DNA of 64,000 bases from assembly GCA_944322575.1 (NCBI GenBank), contig CALUPK010000005.1, positions 41,323 to 105,322 of the forward strand, in the 5' to 3' direction. This DNA is from an uncultured Bacteroidales bacterium (lineage in GTDB: Bacteria > Bacteroidota > Bacteroidia > Bacteroidales > UBA932). The position numbers and the translations under genes are program-made. Positions 35,032 to 44,140 of this stretch are shown one piece after another. Numbering within the stretch: position 1 is the first letter of the stretch; each line of letters starts with the position of its first letter. The notes below the pieces were generated by a model. That model did no database searches. It saw only the letters and a program-made list of their open reading frames with translations, and had not been told where the DNA came from.

Positions 35032-36000
35032 TTATACGCTTTCCTTGGCGATATTCTCGCGCATGTCAGTGTCGGCCTGGATATTCTTTATCCGGTAGTA
35101 ATCCATGATGCCGAGGTTGCCGGAGCGGAAGGCATCCGCCATAGCCAGAGGAATCTCTCTCTCGGCCTCGATGACCTGAGCCCTGGCCTCCTGTGCCTTG
35201 GCCTTCATCTCCTGCTCGAGAGCTACGGCCATCGCACGGCGCTCCTCGGCGCGGGCCTGGGCGATATTCTTGTCGGCATTGGCCTGATCGATCTGCAGTA
35301 CCGCGCCGATATTCTTGCCTATGTCGATATCAGCGATATCAATCGAAAGAATCTCGAAAGCCGTACCCGCATCGAGGCCTTTGGCCAGCACCACCTTGGA
35401 AATCGAATCAGGGTGCTCCAGCACATCCTTGTGCGACTCCGACGCACCGATGCTGGACACGATACCCTCACCTACGCGGGCGAGAACGGTCTCCTCACCG
35501 GCACCGCCGACGAGCTGCTTGATATTGGCCCGGACAGTAACCCTTGCCTTGGCTATCATCTGGATACCGTCCTTGGCGACAGCCGTCACGGGCGGAGTGT
35601 TGATTACCTTGGGATTTACAGACATCTGAACGGCCTCAAACACGTCGCGGCCGGCGAGGTCGATGGCTGCGGCCATCTTGAAGTCGAGGTTGATATTGGC
35701 TTTGTCTGCGGAAATCAGGGCATTGACCACATTGGGAACATTGCCTTTCGCCAGATAGTGCGCCTCAAGCGCGTTGGCATCCAGCTTCAGGCCTGCCTTG
35801 GTGCCTGTGACCATAGCCATGACGATGGTGCTCGGCGGAACTTTTCTCCACCTCATGAGCACTAACTGGATGAGCGATATGCGCACTCCTGAGATCAGAG
35901 CCTGGAACCACAGGGTCACGGGGAAGAACCAGAGCAGGATGATAAGGGCTACTATGGCTACAGCAGCCCAGATAATTGCTATTCCTACGGAAGAAATCAT
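35032..36000 (-). CDS. floA: Flotillin-like protein FloA
   Basis: SPFH-domain scaffold that organises functional membrane microdomains. 322 residues. N-terminal hydrophobic hairpin about 5-45, then '[27 protein letters not shown]', '[30 protein letters not shown]', and '[50 protein letters not shown]', then a coiled-coil C-terminus. This is the UPF0365/FloA family rather than FloT. It is 11 nt downstream of nfeD, the usual operon partner. Confidence 0.95.
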   Translation of the reverse strand: MISSVGIAIIWAAVAIVALIILLWFFPVTLWFQALISGVRISLIQLVLMRWRKVPPSTIVMAMVTGTKAGLKLDANALEAHYLAKGNVPNVVNALISADKANINLDFKMAAAIDLAGRDVFEAVQMSVNPKVINTPPVTAVAKDGIQMIAKARVTVRANIKQLVGGAGEETVLARVGEGIVSSIGASESHKDVLEHPDSISKVVLAKGLDAGTAFEILSIDIADIDIGKNIGAVLQIDQANADKNIAQARAEERRAMAVALEQEMKAKAQEARAQVIEAEREIPLAMADAFRSGNLGIMDYYRIKNIQADTDMRENIAKESV

Positions 36001-36011
36001 AAAATGAACAG

Positions 36012-36473
36012 TTATTTGAGTTTTACAAAGATTTTATTGTCTTCGATGAGGATGACCTCTACATTCTTACCGGAGTCGATGATGCCGTTGCGTACAGAAC
36101 ATTCGACAGTGGTATCTCCGAAAAGAACTTTACCCATAGGGGCAAGGCGGGTGACTGTAACACCCTCGCGGCCTACTTCGATGCCCTTGGATTCTGGGCT
36201 GGTGTCTGCCCGGCTGTCTATCTCGGTGTGGAGAGAGAGCTTTTTCCAAGTCCGTGAGCGGAGTGAGAGTACGGTACATGCCACGGCAAGCAGTGCATTG
36301 GCTGCGATGGTTATATAGCCGGCGTCCGGACCGAAGTTTTCGAATGCGAGCCAGCAGGCTCCGGCCATTGAGACTAAACCGAGAGTGCCTGCGACGAAAA
36401 TACCTGGAATGAGAACTATCTCTGCTATAATTAGCAGAATACCTAAGATAGACAAGGAAATAATGAGAGCCAT
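36012..36473 (-). CDS. NfeD-family membrane protein
   Basis: 153 residues, the short form without the N-terminal serine-protease domain. Two to three hydrophobic segments cover about 1-75. A cytoplasmic OB-fold follows, with '[57 protein letters not shown]'. NfeD proteins work with flotillin-like proteins, and floA follows directly. The upstream gene ends 6 nt before the start. Confidence 0.9.
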   Translation of the reverse strand: MALIISLSILGILLIIAEIVLIPGIFVAGTLGLVSMAGACWLAFENFGPDAGYITIAANALLAVACTVLSLRSRTWKKLSLHTEIDSRADTSPESKGIEVGREGVTVTRLAPMGKVLFGDTTVECSVRNGIIDSGKNVEVILIEDNKIFVKLK

Positions 36474-36479
36474 CCTATA

Positions 36480-38405
36480 TTAGAGTTTAATACTTTCGAG
36501 TGAAACATTGCTTATGTCTAAGTCCTGAAGGATTCTCAACAGGAACTCGGCGTCATCCCGGTCAGAGAACGGGCCTACTGCGAAGACTGTCTCTCCGTCG
36601 GATACTGACTTGGTTATGTCTTTGGTGCAACTCTGTCTGATAGTGGTAATCACCGATGAGGGAAGAGATGTTCCGTAGCCCTTGAGGACTACCTGATATG
36701 ACATGTCTCCCGAGGAGCCGGAGGCAGTCTGCCTGCGGCCTTCCATGGCTCTGGCGTTCTTCACCGGGATGCTCTTGCCGTTATCGAATGCGATTATGAA
36801 GGCTTCGGAGAATCCGTTCTTGCGTACTTTCCCGAGGTTGGACATGGCTTCCTGATATGTGGTGAACAGTCCTACTGTATGGAGGTACTTCCCTGATTTG
36901 AGCTTGGTGACAAAGACCGGGCTCATTCCCCGGATGTCCTTGACATCGGCGTGATTAGACAGCACCATGAACTGAATCTGATAGATGATGCCGTCAGGCA
37001 GGGTATTGTCTTCTGCGAACTGTCCTTCGTTGCGCCCGAGTATCTTGAAGCTGTAGTCGAATTTGGGTTCGGGCACTTCTACGACTATATACGGAACCCG
37101 CCCCATGGTATGCTTGCTGAAGATGTATTCTTCCGTAGAGTCAACGGTCCGCTCCTGCTCCGTATCCTTACCGCCGGTCTGTTCCGTGTCCTCTTCGACC
37201 ACCGGTATTATTCCCTTGGCCAGAAACTCTATCTCTATCTGCTGGATATCAGCGGATATACCGTCCATCTGACGTTTTATCTGCATGGCTTCCTGTTCTA
37301 CGTCCCGGATGATGCCCGCCAAGAATTTTTTGTCCTCAGCTGAGGCGGTCTCGTAGATTCCGCGGCTCTCTTCTATCTTGTCCAATTTTTCCTTATGCTC
37401 TGTCTGTAGCCGGCGGAGCCGGTGCATAAGTTTTGAATAATCGGCCATCTCCGGATCAACGGAAGAGTTTTGCGGATCTGACGCGGCTTCTGCGGCTGGC
37501 TGAGAGTCAGGTGTGCTGCTGCTGATAAATGAGGCGATTGCAAGAGGTGATTCGTTCTTGCCAATAGGGGTTTTTACTGGAGTTGCAATATAGTCAGTGA
37601 CATAGATTCTGACTGAATCTCCGGAGGTCTCGCGGTTGGAAACGACTATGGAATAGCGGCCGTCCCTGCTGTCTATGTACAGAATGTCGTCCCCTGTGGA
37701 GGAATATGGGAATCCCATGTTTTCGGGAACTCCCCAGTCACCGGCCTCATCATCCCATCTGCTGTAGAACAAGTCATACCCTCCCATGCCCGGAAGTCCG
37801 TCCGACGCAAAATAGAGTGTGCGTCCATCACGGCTGAGGATGGGAAATATCTCATTGCGGCCTGAAAGGATGTTTTCGCTGAGGAGGGCGGGAACGGACC
37901 ATGTGGTGCTGTCAACTTTTGAGGATGTGTACAGATTCCATGCTCCTGTTCCATCCGGCGCAGAATAGATTATACGGTCTTGCCTGTCCGGCATGTACAT
38001 GGCTGTGTAGAATGGGTTACGCTCTTTGTCTGATGTCTTGATGAACGGGTTGGGAACCGGAATCCAGGAGCGGTCTTCCAAATCTCCGAGATATAGGTAG
38101 AAATCATCAGTCCTGAATGTCCCTGTGGTGACCAATGTGGGCCGTACGATGTATTCGAGGAGGCTTTTCCCATTGGCGCACTGCAGCAGCCTGTCTGCGA
38201 TAGACGGTCTCTGCAGGGAGTCAGTAGTAAGCTCCAGAGCTTTGCGATAGTACTCAGCGGCTTTCTCAAATTCATAGTTGTTGTGGAACACAGCGGCCTT
38301 TCTCAGGGCTGCGTCCGCGCTGCTGCCATTCTCCTGTCCCGTGGCGGGAAGGCAGAACAAAAAAATCGCGGCAAGTGTGAGAAAATACTTGTTCAAGGCA
38401 GTCAT
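36480..38405 (-). CDS. Exported PD40 (WD40-like propeller) and SPOR-domain protein
   Basis: 641 residues. Signal peptide 1-23 ends Ala-Thr-Gly-Gln. Then a TPR-like helix pair (about 28-70, 'YEFEKAAEYYRKALEL'), PD40 propeller strands ('DRIIYSAPDGTGAWNLYTSSKVDSTTW', 'ILSRDGRTLYFASDGLPGMGGYDLFYS'), a coiled-coil segment about 320-400 ('KLMHRLRRLQTEHKEKLDKIEESR') and, near the C-terminus, two SPOR-like repeats ('YQIQFMVLSNHADVKDIRG' and 'YQVVLKGYGTSLPSSVI'). SPOR domains bind denuded glycan strands of peptidoglycan, so a cell-wall-bound periplasmic role is likely. First gene of the operon with nfeD and floA. Confidence 0.82.
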   Translation of the reverse strand: MTALNKYFLTLAAIFLFCLPATGQENGSSADAALRKAAVFHNNYEFEKAAEYYRKALELTTDSLQRPSIADRLLQCANGKSLLEYIVRPTLVTTGTFRTDDFYLYLGDLEDRSWIPVPNPFIKTSDKERNPFYTAMYMPDRQDRIIYSAPDGTGAWNLYTSSKVDSTTWSVPALLSENILSGRNEIFPILSRDGRTLYFASDGLPGMGGYDLFYSRWDDEAGDWGVPENMGFPYSSTGDDILYIDSRDGRYSIVVSNRETSGDSVRIYVTDYIATPVKTPIGKNESPLAIASFISSSTPDSQPAAEAASDPQNSSVDPEMADYSKLMHRLRRLQTEHKEKLDKIEESRGIYETASAEDKKFLAGIIRDVEQEAMQIKRQMDGISADIQQIEIEFLAKGIIPVVEEDTEQTGGKDTEQERTVDSTEEYIFSKHTMGRVPYIVVEVPEPKFDYSFKILGRNEGQFAEDNTLPDGIIYQIQFMVLSNHADVKDIRGMSPVFVTKLKSGKYLHTVGLFTTYQEAMSNLGKVRKNGFSEAFIIAFDNGKSIPVKNARAMEGRRQTASGSSGDMSYQVVLKGYGTSLPSSVITTIRQSCTKDITKSVSDGETVFAVGPFSDRDDAEFLLRILQDLDISNVSLESIKL

Positions 38406-38424
38406 ATTCGAATATTATAGTCAA

Positions 38425-38470
38425 CAAAATTACTAAATACTTTACAAATAAGAAAAAAATAGTACTTTTG
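38425..38470. promoter_or_regulatory. Divergent promoters PD40-SPOR operon / secDF
   Basis: CAAAATTA (38425-38432; minus strand TAATTTTG) lies 20 nt from the ATG at 38405. TACTTTTG (38463-38470, plus) lies 41 nt from the secDF ATG. Both match TAnnTTTG exactly; 30 nt separate them. Confidence 0.65.
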
Positions 38471-38510
38471 TACCCTCAATTTTTACGCAAATTTTAAAAA
38501 GGAATTTGAT

Positions 38511-41500
38511 ATGCAAAGTAAAGGAGCCATTACTTTTTTGGCGGTTTTGATCGCTCTGGCCTGCATTTACCAGCTTTCCTTCACAGGTGTGTCCTCCATC
38601 ATTAAGAACAAGGCGGACAAGTATGCGGAGGCAGCTGTGGCAGCAGAGCAGCAGAAACCCTCCTTCGCGGAGGTGTCTGATCTGGATAAGGCTTATTATC
38701 TGGATTCTATTAGAAAAGAAAGAAACAGGTTCTATCTCGACTCGATGAGTGCGGAGAAGGTCTACCTCGGCTACACTTTCAAGGAAGTGCAGGAGAAGGA
38801 GATCAACCTCGGCCTGGACCTCAAGGGCGGTATGAACGTCATGCTGGAGGTACAGCTGAGCGACCTGGTGAGGGCATTGTCCAACTACAATGAGTCTCCT
38901 CAGTTCAACCAGGCCCTTGCCCTCGCCAAGGAGAGAGAGACAGCTCTCGGAGGAAGCACTGACTTCATAACCCTCTTCTATGAGGCATGGAATGAGGTGG
39001 CTCCCGACCAGAGACTGGCTCAGATATTCGGAACTATCGACCTGAGGGACAGGATCAACGCCCAGAGCACCAACGATGAGGTGATCGCCGTGATCCGCGA
39101 GCAGGCCGAGAGTGCCGTGGCCAACTCTTTCAACGTGCTGCGCAACCGTATCGACCGCTTCGGTGTGACTTCTCCCAATATCCAGAGGCTCGGCAACTCC
39201 AGCCGTATCCTCGTCGAGCTTCCCGGTGTCAAGGAGCCCGAGCGTGTGCGCAACCTCCTTCAGGGAACCGCTTCCCTCGAGTTCTGGACTACCTACGAGA
39301 ATCCCGAGGTATTCCGTTATCTCCAGGAGGTCAATACTATCGTAAAGGACTATGTGGCTCAGGAAGAGGGTCTGACAGCAGAGGCACAGCCCGCTGAGAC
39401 CGAAGCCAAGGCAGCTCCCGCAGCCGCCGGCAGCGCTTCCGACGACCTCGTGGCCGAACTGGCACAGCAGGAGGATTCTCTCTCCGCAGACGAGCTCAAC
39501 TACGCCAAGAACAATCCTTTCTTCTACGCCCTCAACCCCTCGATGTACAACGGTCAGCTGATGCCCGGTCCCGTAATCGGCGTCGCTCACTACAGGGATA
39601 CAGCCAAGATCAACTCCTGGCTCCGTCTGCCCCAGGTAAAGGCAGCTCTTCCCGCCGACCTCGTGCCGATGTGGACAGTGAAGGCTTCCTCCCAGTATCC
39701 CGGAGGCAACTATTTTGAACTTGTCGCTATCAAAGTCAATACACGTGACGGCAAAGCACCTCTCGACGGAGGTGTGGTATCGGATGCCCGTCTTTCCTAT
39801 AATAATATGGGCGGACAGCCTCAGGTCGACATGGCCATGAATGCAGAGGGCGCCCAGACATGGGCTCGTCTGACTGCTGATAACATAGGCAAGTGCATCG
39901 CCATCGTACTCGACGGCATGGTATATTCCTTCCCCCGCGTGAACGCCGAGATTACCGGTGGCCGCTCGGTCATCGAGGGCAACTTCACCATCGAGGAGGC
40001 CACCGACCTTGCCAACGTGCTCAACTCCGGTAAGCTCCCCGCTCCCGCCACCATCGTTCAGGAGCAGGTGGTAGGTCCTTCCCTCGGTAGCGCTTCTATC
40101 CAGGCAGGTATGATTTCCTTCGTGATTGCCTTCGTCTTAGTGCTGCTTTACATGCTCTTCTTCTATAAGGGTGCCGGTGTCGCAGCCGATGCCGCCCTGC
40201 TCTGCAACGTGCTCTTCCTCTTCGGTGCCCTCGCATCCTTCGGAGCCGTCCTCACCCTCCCCGGTATCGCCGGTCTGGTGCTGACCCTCGGTATGGCCGT
40301 GGACGCCAACGTGATCATCTACGAGCGCGTCAAGGAGGAGATCCGCGCAGGCAAGGCCCTCCGTCTGGCTATCTCCGACGGTTACAAGCACGCTTACTCA
40401 GCTATTATCGACGGTAACCTCACCACCATCATCACCGGTCTGGTACTCTTCTTCTTCGGTTCCGGTCCTGTACAGGGCTTCGCCACCACACTGGTTATCG
40501 GTCTGATTACCTCGATGCTGACCTCGATCTTCATCTCCAGACTGATCTTCGAGGCCCGTCTGGCACGCGGCAAGAACATCTCGTTCTACACCCACTTCAC
40601 CAAGAACTTCCTGCAGAACACCCATATCGACTTCGTCAGGATACGTAAGTACGCCTACATCTTCTCCACTGTCCTCATGGTAATATGCTTCGCCTCCATC
40701 ATCTTCAAGGGCTTCTCCTACGGTGTAGACTTCACCGGTGGCCGTACATACGTGGTCCGCTTCGACCAGGATGTGACCGCTGAGGAGATCAGGGAGGCCG
40801 TTCTGGATGAGTTTGAGGAAGGTGTCGAGGTAAAGCAGTTCGGAGGTGCCAGCCAGATGAAGATCACCACCACCTACATGATCGAGGACCAGAGCACAGA
40901 GACCGACAAGATCGTGGACACCAAGCTGTATGAGGCTCTGAAGGGCTTCTTCGCCAACCCCATCACCTACGATGAGTTCATCTCCACCCTCGAGAATCCT
41001 AACGGTATCATCCAGTCCGACAAGGTAGGTCCTACCATCGCAAACGACATGAAGCGCGACTCCCTGATAGCCGTAGCCATCGCCCTGTTCGCGATCTTCG
41101 CCTACATCGCCGTCCGCTTCAAGGGCTGGACATGGGGTCTCGGAGGAGTTGTCTCCACCGCCCACGACGCCATCGTGACAGTCGGCTTCTTCTCCCTGTT
41201 CTCCGGTATCCTGCCGTTTACCCTGGACGTGGACCAGACCTTCATCGCCGCCGTGCTGACCATCATCGGTTACTCCATCAACGACAGCGTGATCATCTTC
41301 GACAGGATCCGCGAGTACCGCCGCCTGTATCCCAAGCGTGAGCTCTACCAGAATATCAACGACGCCATCAACAGCACCTTAGCCCGTACCGTCAACACGT
41401 CCGGTACCACCTTCATCGTGATGCTCGCCATCGCTATCTTCGGAGGTGAGGTGATCAGGGGATTTGCAGTGGCTCTGCTCGTAGGTATCTTCGTAGGTAC

Positions 41501-41597
41501 ATACTCGTCCGTATTCGTAGGAACACCTATCATGTACGACCTGTACCAGCGCAAGGCCCGCAAGGAAGCCAAGAAGCTGAAAGCTGCCGGCAAATAG
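38511..41597 (+). CDS. secDF: Protein translocase SecDF (fused)
   Basis: Inner-membrane RND-type component that uses the proton gradient to complete Sec-dependent export. 1028 residues, SecD and SecF in one chain as is usual in Bacteroidota. SecD half: helix near residue 5-25, 'INLGLDLKGGMNVMLEV', large periplasmic P1 domain with an Ala/Glu-rich insertion near 290-320, 'GRSVIEGNFTIEEATDLANVLNSGKLPAP' and 'TLGMAVDANVIIYERVKEE'. SecF half from about 700: 'FSYGVDFTGGRTYVVRF' and 'IIGYSINDSVIIFDRIREYRR'. Highly C-ending codons. A terminator follows. Confidence 0.97.
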   Translation: MQSKGAITFLAVLIALACIYQLSFTGVSSIIKNKADKYAEAAVAAEQQKPSFAEVSDLDKAYYLDSIRKERNRFYLDSMSAEKVYLGYTFKEVQEKEINLGLDLKGGMNVMLEVQLSDLVRALSNYNESPQFNQALALAKERETALGGSTDFITLFYEAWNEVAPDQRLAQIFGTIDLRDRINAQSTNDEVIAVIREQAESAVANSFNVLRNRIDRFGVTSPNIQRLGNSSRILVELPGVKEPERVRNLLQGTASLEFWTTYENPEVFRYLQEVNTIVKDYVAQEEGLTAEAQPAETEAKAAPAAAGSASDDLVAELAQQEDSLSADELNYAKNNPFFYALNPSMYNGQLMPGPVIGVAHYRDTAKINSWLRLPQVKAALPADLVPMWTVKASSQYPGGNYFELVAIKVNTRDGKAPLDGGVVSDARLSYNNMGGQPQVDMAMNAEGAQTWARLTADNIGKCIAIVLDGMVYSFPRVNAEITGGRSVIEGNFTIEEATDLANVLNSGKLPAPATIVQEQVVGPSLGSASIQAGMISFVIAFVLVLLYMLFFYKGAGVAADAALLCNVLFLFGALASFGAVLTLPGIAGLVLTLGMAVDANVIIYERVKEEIRAGKALRLAISDGYKHAYSAIIDGNLTTIITGLVLFFFGSGPVQGFATTLVIGLITSMLTSIFISRLIFEARLARGKNISFYTHFTKNFLQNTHIDFVRIRKYAYIFSTVLMVICFASIIFKGFSYGVDFTGGRTYVVRFDQDVTAEEIREAVLDEFEEGVEVKQFGGASQMKITTTYMIEDQSTETDKIVDTKLYEALKGFFANPITYDEFISTLENPNGIIQSDKVGPTIANDMKRDSLIAVAIALFAIFAYIAVRFKGWTWGLGGVVSTAHDAIVTVGFFSLFSGILPFTLDVDQTFIAAVLTIIGYSINDSVIIFDRIREYRRLYPKRELYQNINDAINSTLARTVNTSGTTFIVMLAIAIFGGEVIRGFAVALLVGIFVGTYSSVFVGTPIMYDLYQRKARKEAKKLKAAGK

Positions 41598-41620
41598 CAG
41601 CCAAGGCAGGATGACATACA

Positions 41621-41664
41621 AGCCGGTACGGTCCGCGTGTGACCGCCCCGGCTTTATTTTTTTG
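41621..41664 (+). terminator. Rho-independent terminator after secDF
   Basis: Stem AAGCCGG/CCGGCTT with an inner GGTC/GACC pairing and a T-rich tail (TTTATTTTTTT). It starts 23 nt past the secDF stop and separates it from tnaA. Confidence 0.8.
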
Positions 41665-41697
41665 CAGAAATTTGAGAGGTTCTATTACAATTATGCT

Positions 41698-41705
41698 TAA
41701 ATTTG
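41698..41705 (+). promoter_or_regulatory. tnaA promoter -7 box (TAAATTTG)
   Basis: Exact TAnnTTTG match 28 nt before the tnaA ATG. A TTTG at 41672-41675 gives a -33 candidate with 22-nt spacing. No TnaC-like leader peptide with a Trp codon is present between the terminator and tnaA. Confidence 0.6.
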
Positions 41706-41733
41706 GGGATAATTTTTAAAATTTGATATCATC

Positions 41734-43116
41734 ATGGAACTTCCTTTTGCAGAATCTTACAGAATCAAGATGGTGGAGACCATCCGTAAAAGTACCCGCG
41801 AGGAGCGCGAGAAATGGATTAAAGAGGCAAAGTACAACCTTTTCCTCCTGAAAAGCGACTACGTGTTCATCGACCTGCTGACCGACTCCGGTACCGGAGC
41901 CATGAGCGACAAGCAGTGGGCCGCCATCATGGAGGGCGACGAGAGCTACGCCGGAGCCCGCTCGTTCTACAGACTGAAAGACACTATCGAGATGCTGACC
42001 GGACTTCCCTACATACTCCCTTCGCATCAGGGCCGTGCAGCTGAGAACGTGCTGTTCTCGAGCATTGTGAAGGAGGGTGACATCCTTCCCGGCAACTCCC
42101 ATTTCGACACCACCAAGGGCCACATCGAGTACCGCAAGGCCATAGCGTTGGACTGCACCATCAAGGAGGCCTCCAACACTGAGCTGGAGATTCCCTTCAA
42201 GGGCAACATGGACTTAGAAAGGCTCGAGGAAGTGCTCAGGACCACTCCCCGTGAGAAGATTCCGTGCGTAGTGCTGACCGTCACCAACAACACCGCCGGC
42301 GGACAGCCCGTATCCATGGAGAACATCAAGGGCGTATCCGCGCTGTGTAAGAAATACGGCGTCAAGCTGCTTATGGACTCCGCGCGCTTCGCCGAGAACG
42401 CCTACTTCATCAAGACCCGCGAGAAGGGCTATGAGAACAAGTCCATCCGCGAGATCGTGCATGAGATGTACGAGGGCGCAGACTATATGACCATGTCGGC
42501 CAAGAAGGACGCCATCGTCAATATCGGAGGTTTCGTGGCATTCCGTGACGAGGCTGATATGCGCAAGGCCCAGATGTTCACCATCATGAACGAGGGCTTC
42601 CTGACCTACGGCGGTATGGCCGGCCGCGACATGAACGCACTGGCTCAGGGTCTGCTCGAGGGTACCGAGTTCGAGTACCTGGAGACCCGCATCAACCAGG
42701 TGGCCTACCTCGGCAAGAAGCTGGACGAGTACGGAGTGCCTTATCAGAGACCTGCCGGCGGACACGCCATCTTCCTCGATGCCAAGAAGATCCTGACTCA
42801 CCTTCCCAAGGAGGAGTTCATCGCCCAGACCCTCGGTATCGAGCTTTACCTCGAGGCCGGTATCCGCGGCGTGGAGATCGGCTCGCTGCTCGCTGACCGC
42901 GACCCCGTCACCCGCGAGAACCGTTATCCCGCCCTCGAGCTGCTCCGTTTAGCCATCCCCCGCAGGGTGTACACCAACAACCACATGGACTACATCGCAG
43001 CCGCCGCCAAGAACGTCTACGACCGCCGCGAGTCCATCACCCGCGGTTATAAGATTGTCAAGGAGCTGCCCATCATGAGGCACTTCACCATTGAGCTCGA
43101 AAGGGCCGACAGATAA
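41734..43116 (+). CDS. tnaA: Tryptophanase (tryptophan indole-lyase)
   Basis: PLP-dependent beta-elimination of L-tryptophan to indole, pyruvate and ammonia. 460 residues. 'DSGTGAMSDKQWAAIM', 'PSHQGRAAEN' and the PLP-lysine region 'MSAKKDAIVNIGG' (second Lys, 258) are shared by tryptophanase and tyrosine phenol-lyase. Two features favour tryptophanase: 'FDTTKGH' in the substrate region, and Ile382 in 'GVEIGSLL' where tyrosine phenol-lyase has the phenol-binding Arg. Other stretches ('VETIRKSTREER', 'AGRDMNALAQGL') look closer to tyrosine phenol-lyase, so the enzyme lies between the two groups. Strong codon bias suggests high expression. No tryptophan permease is adjacent. Confidence 0.9.
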   Translation: MELPFAESYRIKMVETIRKSTREEREKWIKEAKYNLFLLKSDYVFIDLLTDSGTGAMSDKQWAAIMEGDESYAGARSFYRLKDTIEMLTGLPYILPSHQGRAAENVLFSSIVKEGDILPGNSHFDTTKGHIEYRKAIALDCTIKEASNTELEIPFKGNMDLERLEEVLRTTPREKIPCVVLTVTNNTAGGQPVSMENIKGVSALCKKYGVKLLMDSARFAENAYFIKTREKGYENKSIREIVHEMYEGADYMTMSAKKDAIVNIGGFVAFRDEADMRKAQMFTIMNEGFLTYGGMAGRDMNALAQGLLEGTEFEYLETRINQVAYLGKKLDEYGVPYQRPAGGHAIFLDAKKILTHLPKEEFIAQTLGIELYLEAGIRGVEIGSLLADRDPVTRENRYPALELLRLAIPRRVYTNNHMDYIAAAAKNVYDRRESITRGYKIVKELPIMRHFTIELERADR

Positions 43117-43135
43117 TCCTGAAAAGTGAGAGGAA

Positions 43136-44140
43136 ATGGGAGACACGGAAGAGCGTATTTTCGGGATTGACACACCGGAGGCATTCACTGCCTGCGCACT
43201 GGAGACATTCCGCTGTCAGTATGCCCTCTGCCCTCAGTACCGTCAGTATGCTGACCTGCTGGAGGCCGCTCCTGACAGAGTACGGGACATCGCGGATATC
43301 CCCTTCCTGCCCATCCGTTTCTTCAAGCAGTACGACATCATATCTTCTGCGGAGCCGCAGCCGGTGGCGCCGCAGAAGATTTTTTTCAGCAGCTCCACCA
43401 CAGGCCAGAGGCCGTCGCGTCACTGTGTGCTGGACCTGAGCCTTTACGAAAGGAGCTTTTTGGCCGGTTTCCGGCATTTTTACGGTGCTCCGGAGGAGTA
43501 CGTCATTCTCGCCCTGCTCCCCGCATATTTAGAGCGTGAGGGCTCTTCCCTGGTCTATATGGCGGACCGTCTGATACGGGAGAGCGGCCGCCCGGAGAGC
43601 GGTTATTATCTCTACGACCACGACCGCCTCTACAGCACTCTCATGGAGATGCGTGCGAGGGGACAGAAGACCCTGCTGATAGGAGTGGCATTCGCCCTCA
43701 TAGATTTTACGGAAAAATACATGATGGAAGGTCCTAATGACCCCTGGCTCACCGTCATGGAGACAGGGGGGATGAAGGGGCGCCGCGAGGAGCTCACTCG
43801 GGAGGAGCTGCACCGCCGTCTGAGCACAGGTTTCGGCCTTGGGGCCGTTCATTCCGAGTACGGGATGTGTGAGCTGCTCTCCCAGGCCTATTCTTCAGGA
43901 AACGGTATCTTCCGCACACCCGCGTGGATGAAGATAGTCATCCGCGATATCAACGACCCTTTCAGGGAATCTGCCCCAGGTCAGAGGGGTATCATCCACA
44001 TCATTGACCTTGCCAATCTCTATTCCTGCTCTTTCATCGAGACAGAAGATACAGGCCGCGCCTGGCCTGACGGGACCTTCACTGTCGAAGGCCGCCTTCA
44101 GGGCTCAGAGCGCCGTGGCTGCAATATGCTGATAGAGTAA
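43136..44140 (+). CDS. LuxE-family acyl-protein synthetase / acyltransferase-like
   Basis: 334 residues resembling LuxE (PF04443), the ATP-dependent fatty-acyl-protein ligase of bacterial bioluminescence. The adenylation-type loop 'KIFFSSSTTGQRPSRH' is near residue 82; 'ILALLPAYLEREGSSLVYM', 'METGGMKGRREELTREELH' and 'VHSEYGMCELLSQAY' follow, and the C-terminal 'DLANLYSCSFIETEDTGR' resembles the adenylate-forming hinge region. No other lux genes are present, so light production is excluded. In Bacteroidota such genes usually sit near surface-glycan or lipid genes. Here it begins 19 nt after tnaA and is likely in the same transcript. Substrate unknown. Confidence 0.82.
   Translation: MGDTEERIFGIDTPEAFTACALETFRCQYALCPQYRQYADLLEAAPDRVRDIADIPFLPIRFFKQYDIISSAEPQPVAPQKIFFSSSTTGQRPSRHCVLDLSLYERSFLAGFRHFYGAPEEYVILALLPAYLEREGSSLVYMADRLIRESGRPESGYYLYDHDRLYSTLMEMRARGQKTLLIGVAFALIDFTEKYMMEGPNDPWLTVMETGGMKGRREELTREELHRRLSTGFGLGAVHSEYGMCELLSQAYSSGNGIFRTPAWMKIVIRDINDPFRESAPGQRGIIHIIDLANLYSCSFIETEDTGRAWPDGTFTVEGRLQGSERRGCNMLIE

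Noticed and set aside
38442-39590. 382-codon open frame on the minus strand opposite secDF
   Set aside because: Shadow of the codon-biased SecD half; no domain, and the start would lie within secDF coding sequence.
41598-41733. TnaC-type leader peptide before tnaA
   Set aside because: Short frames present (from 41613 and from 41693) contain no Trp codon, and the first one overlaps the secDF terminator.
43136-44140. Bioluminescence (lux) operon
   Set aside because: Only a LuxE-like gene is present; no luxA, luxB, luxC or luxD in the window.
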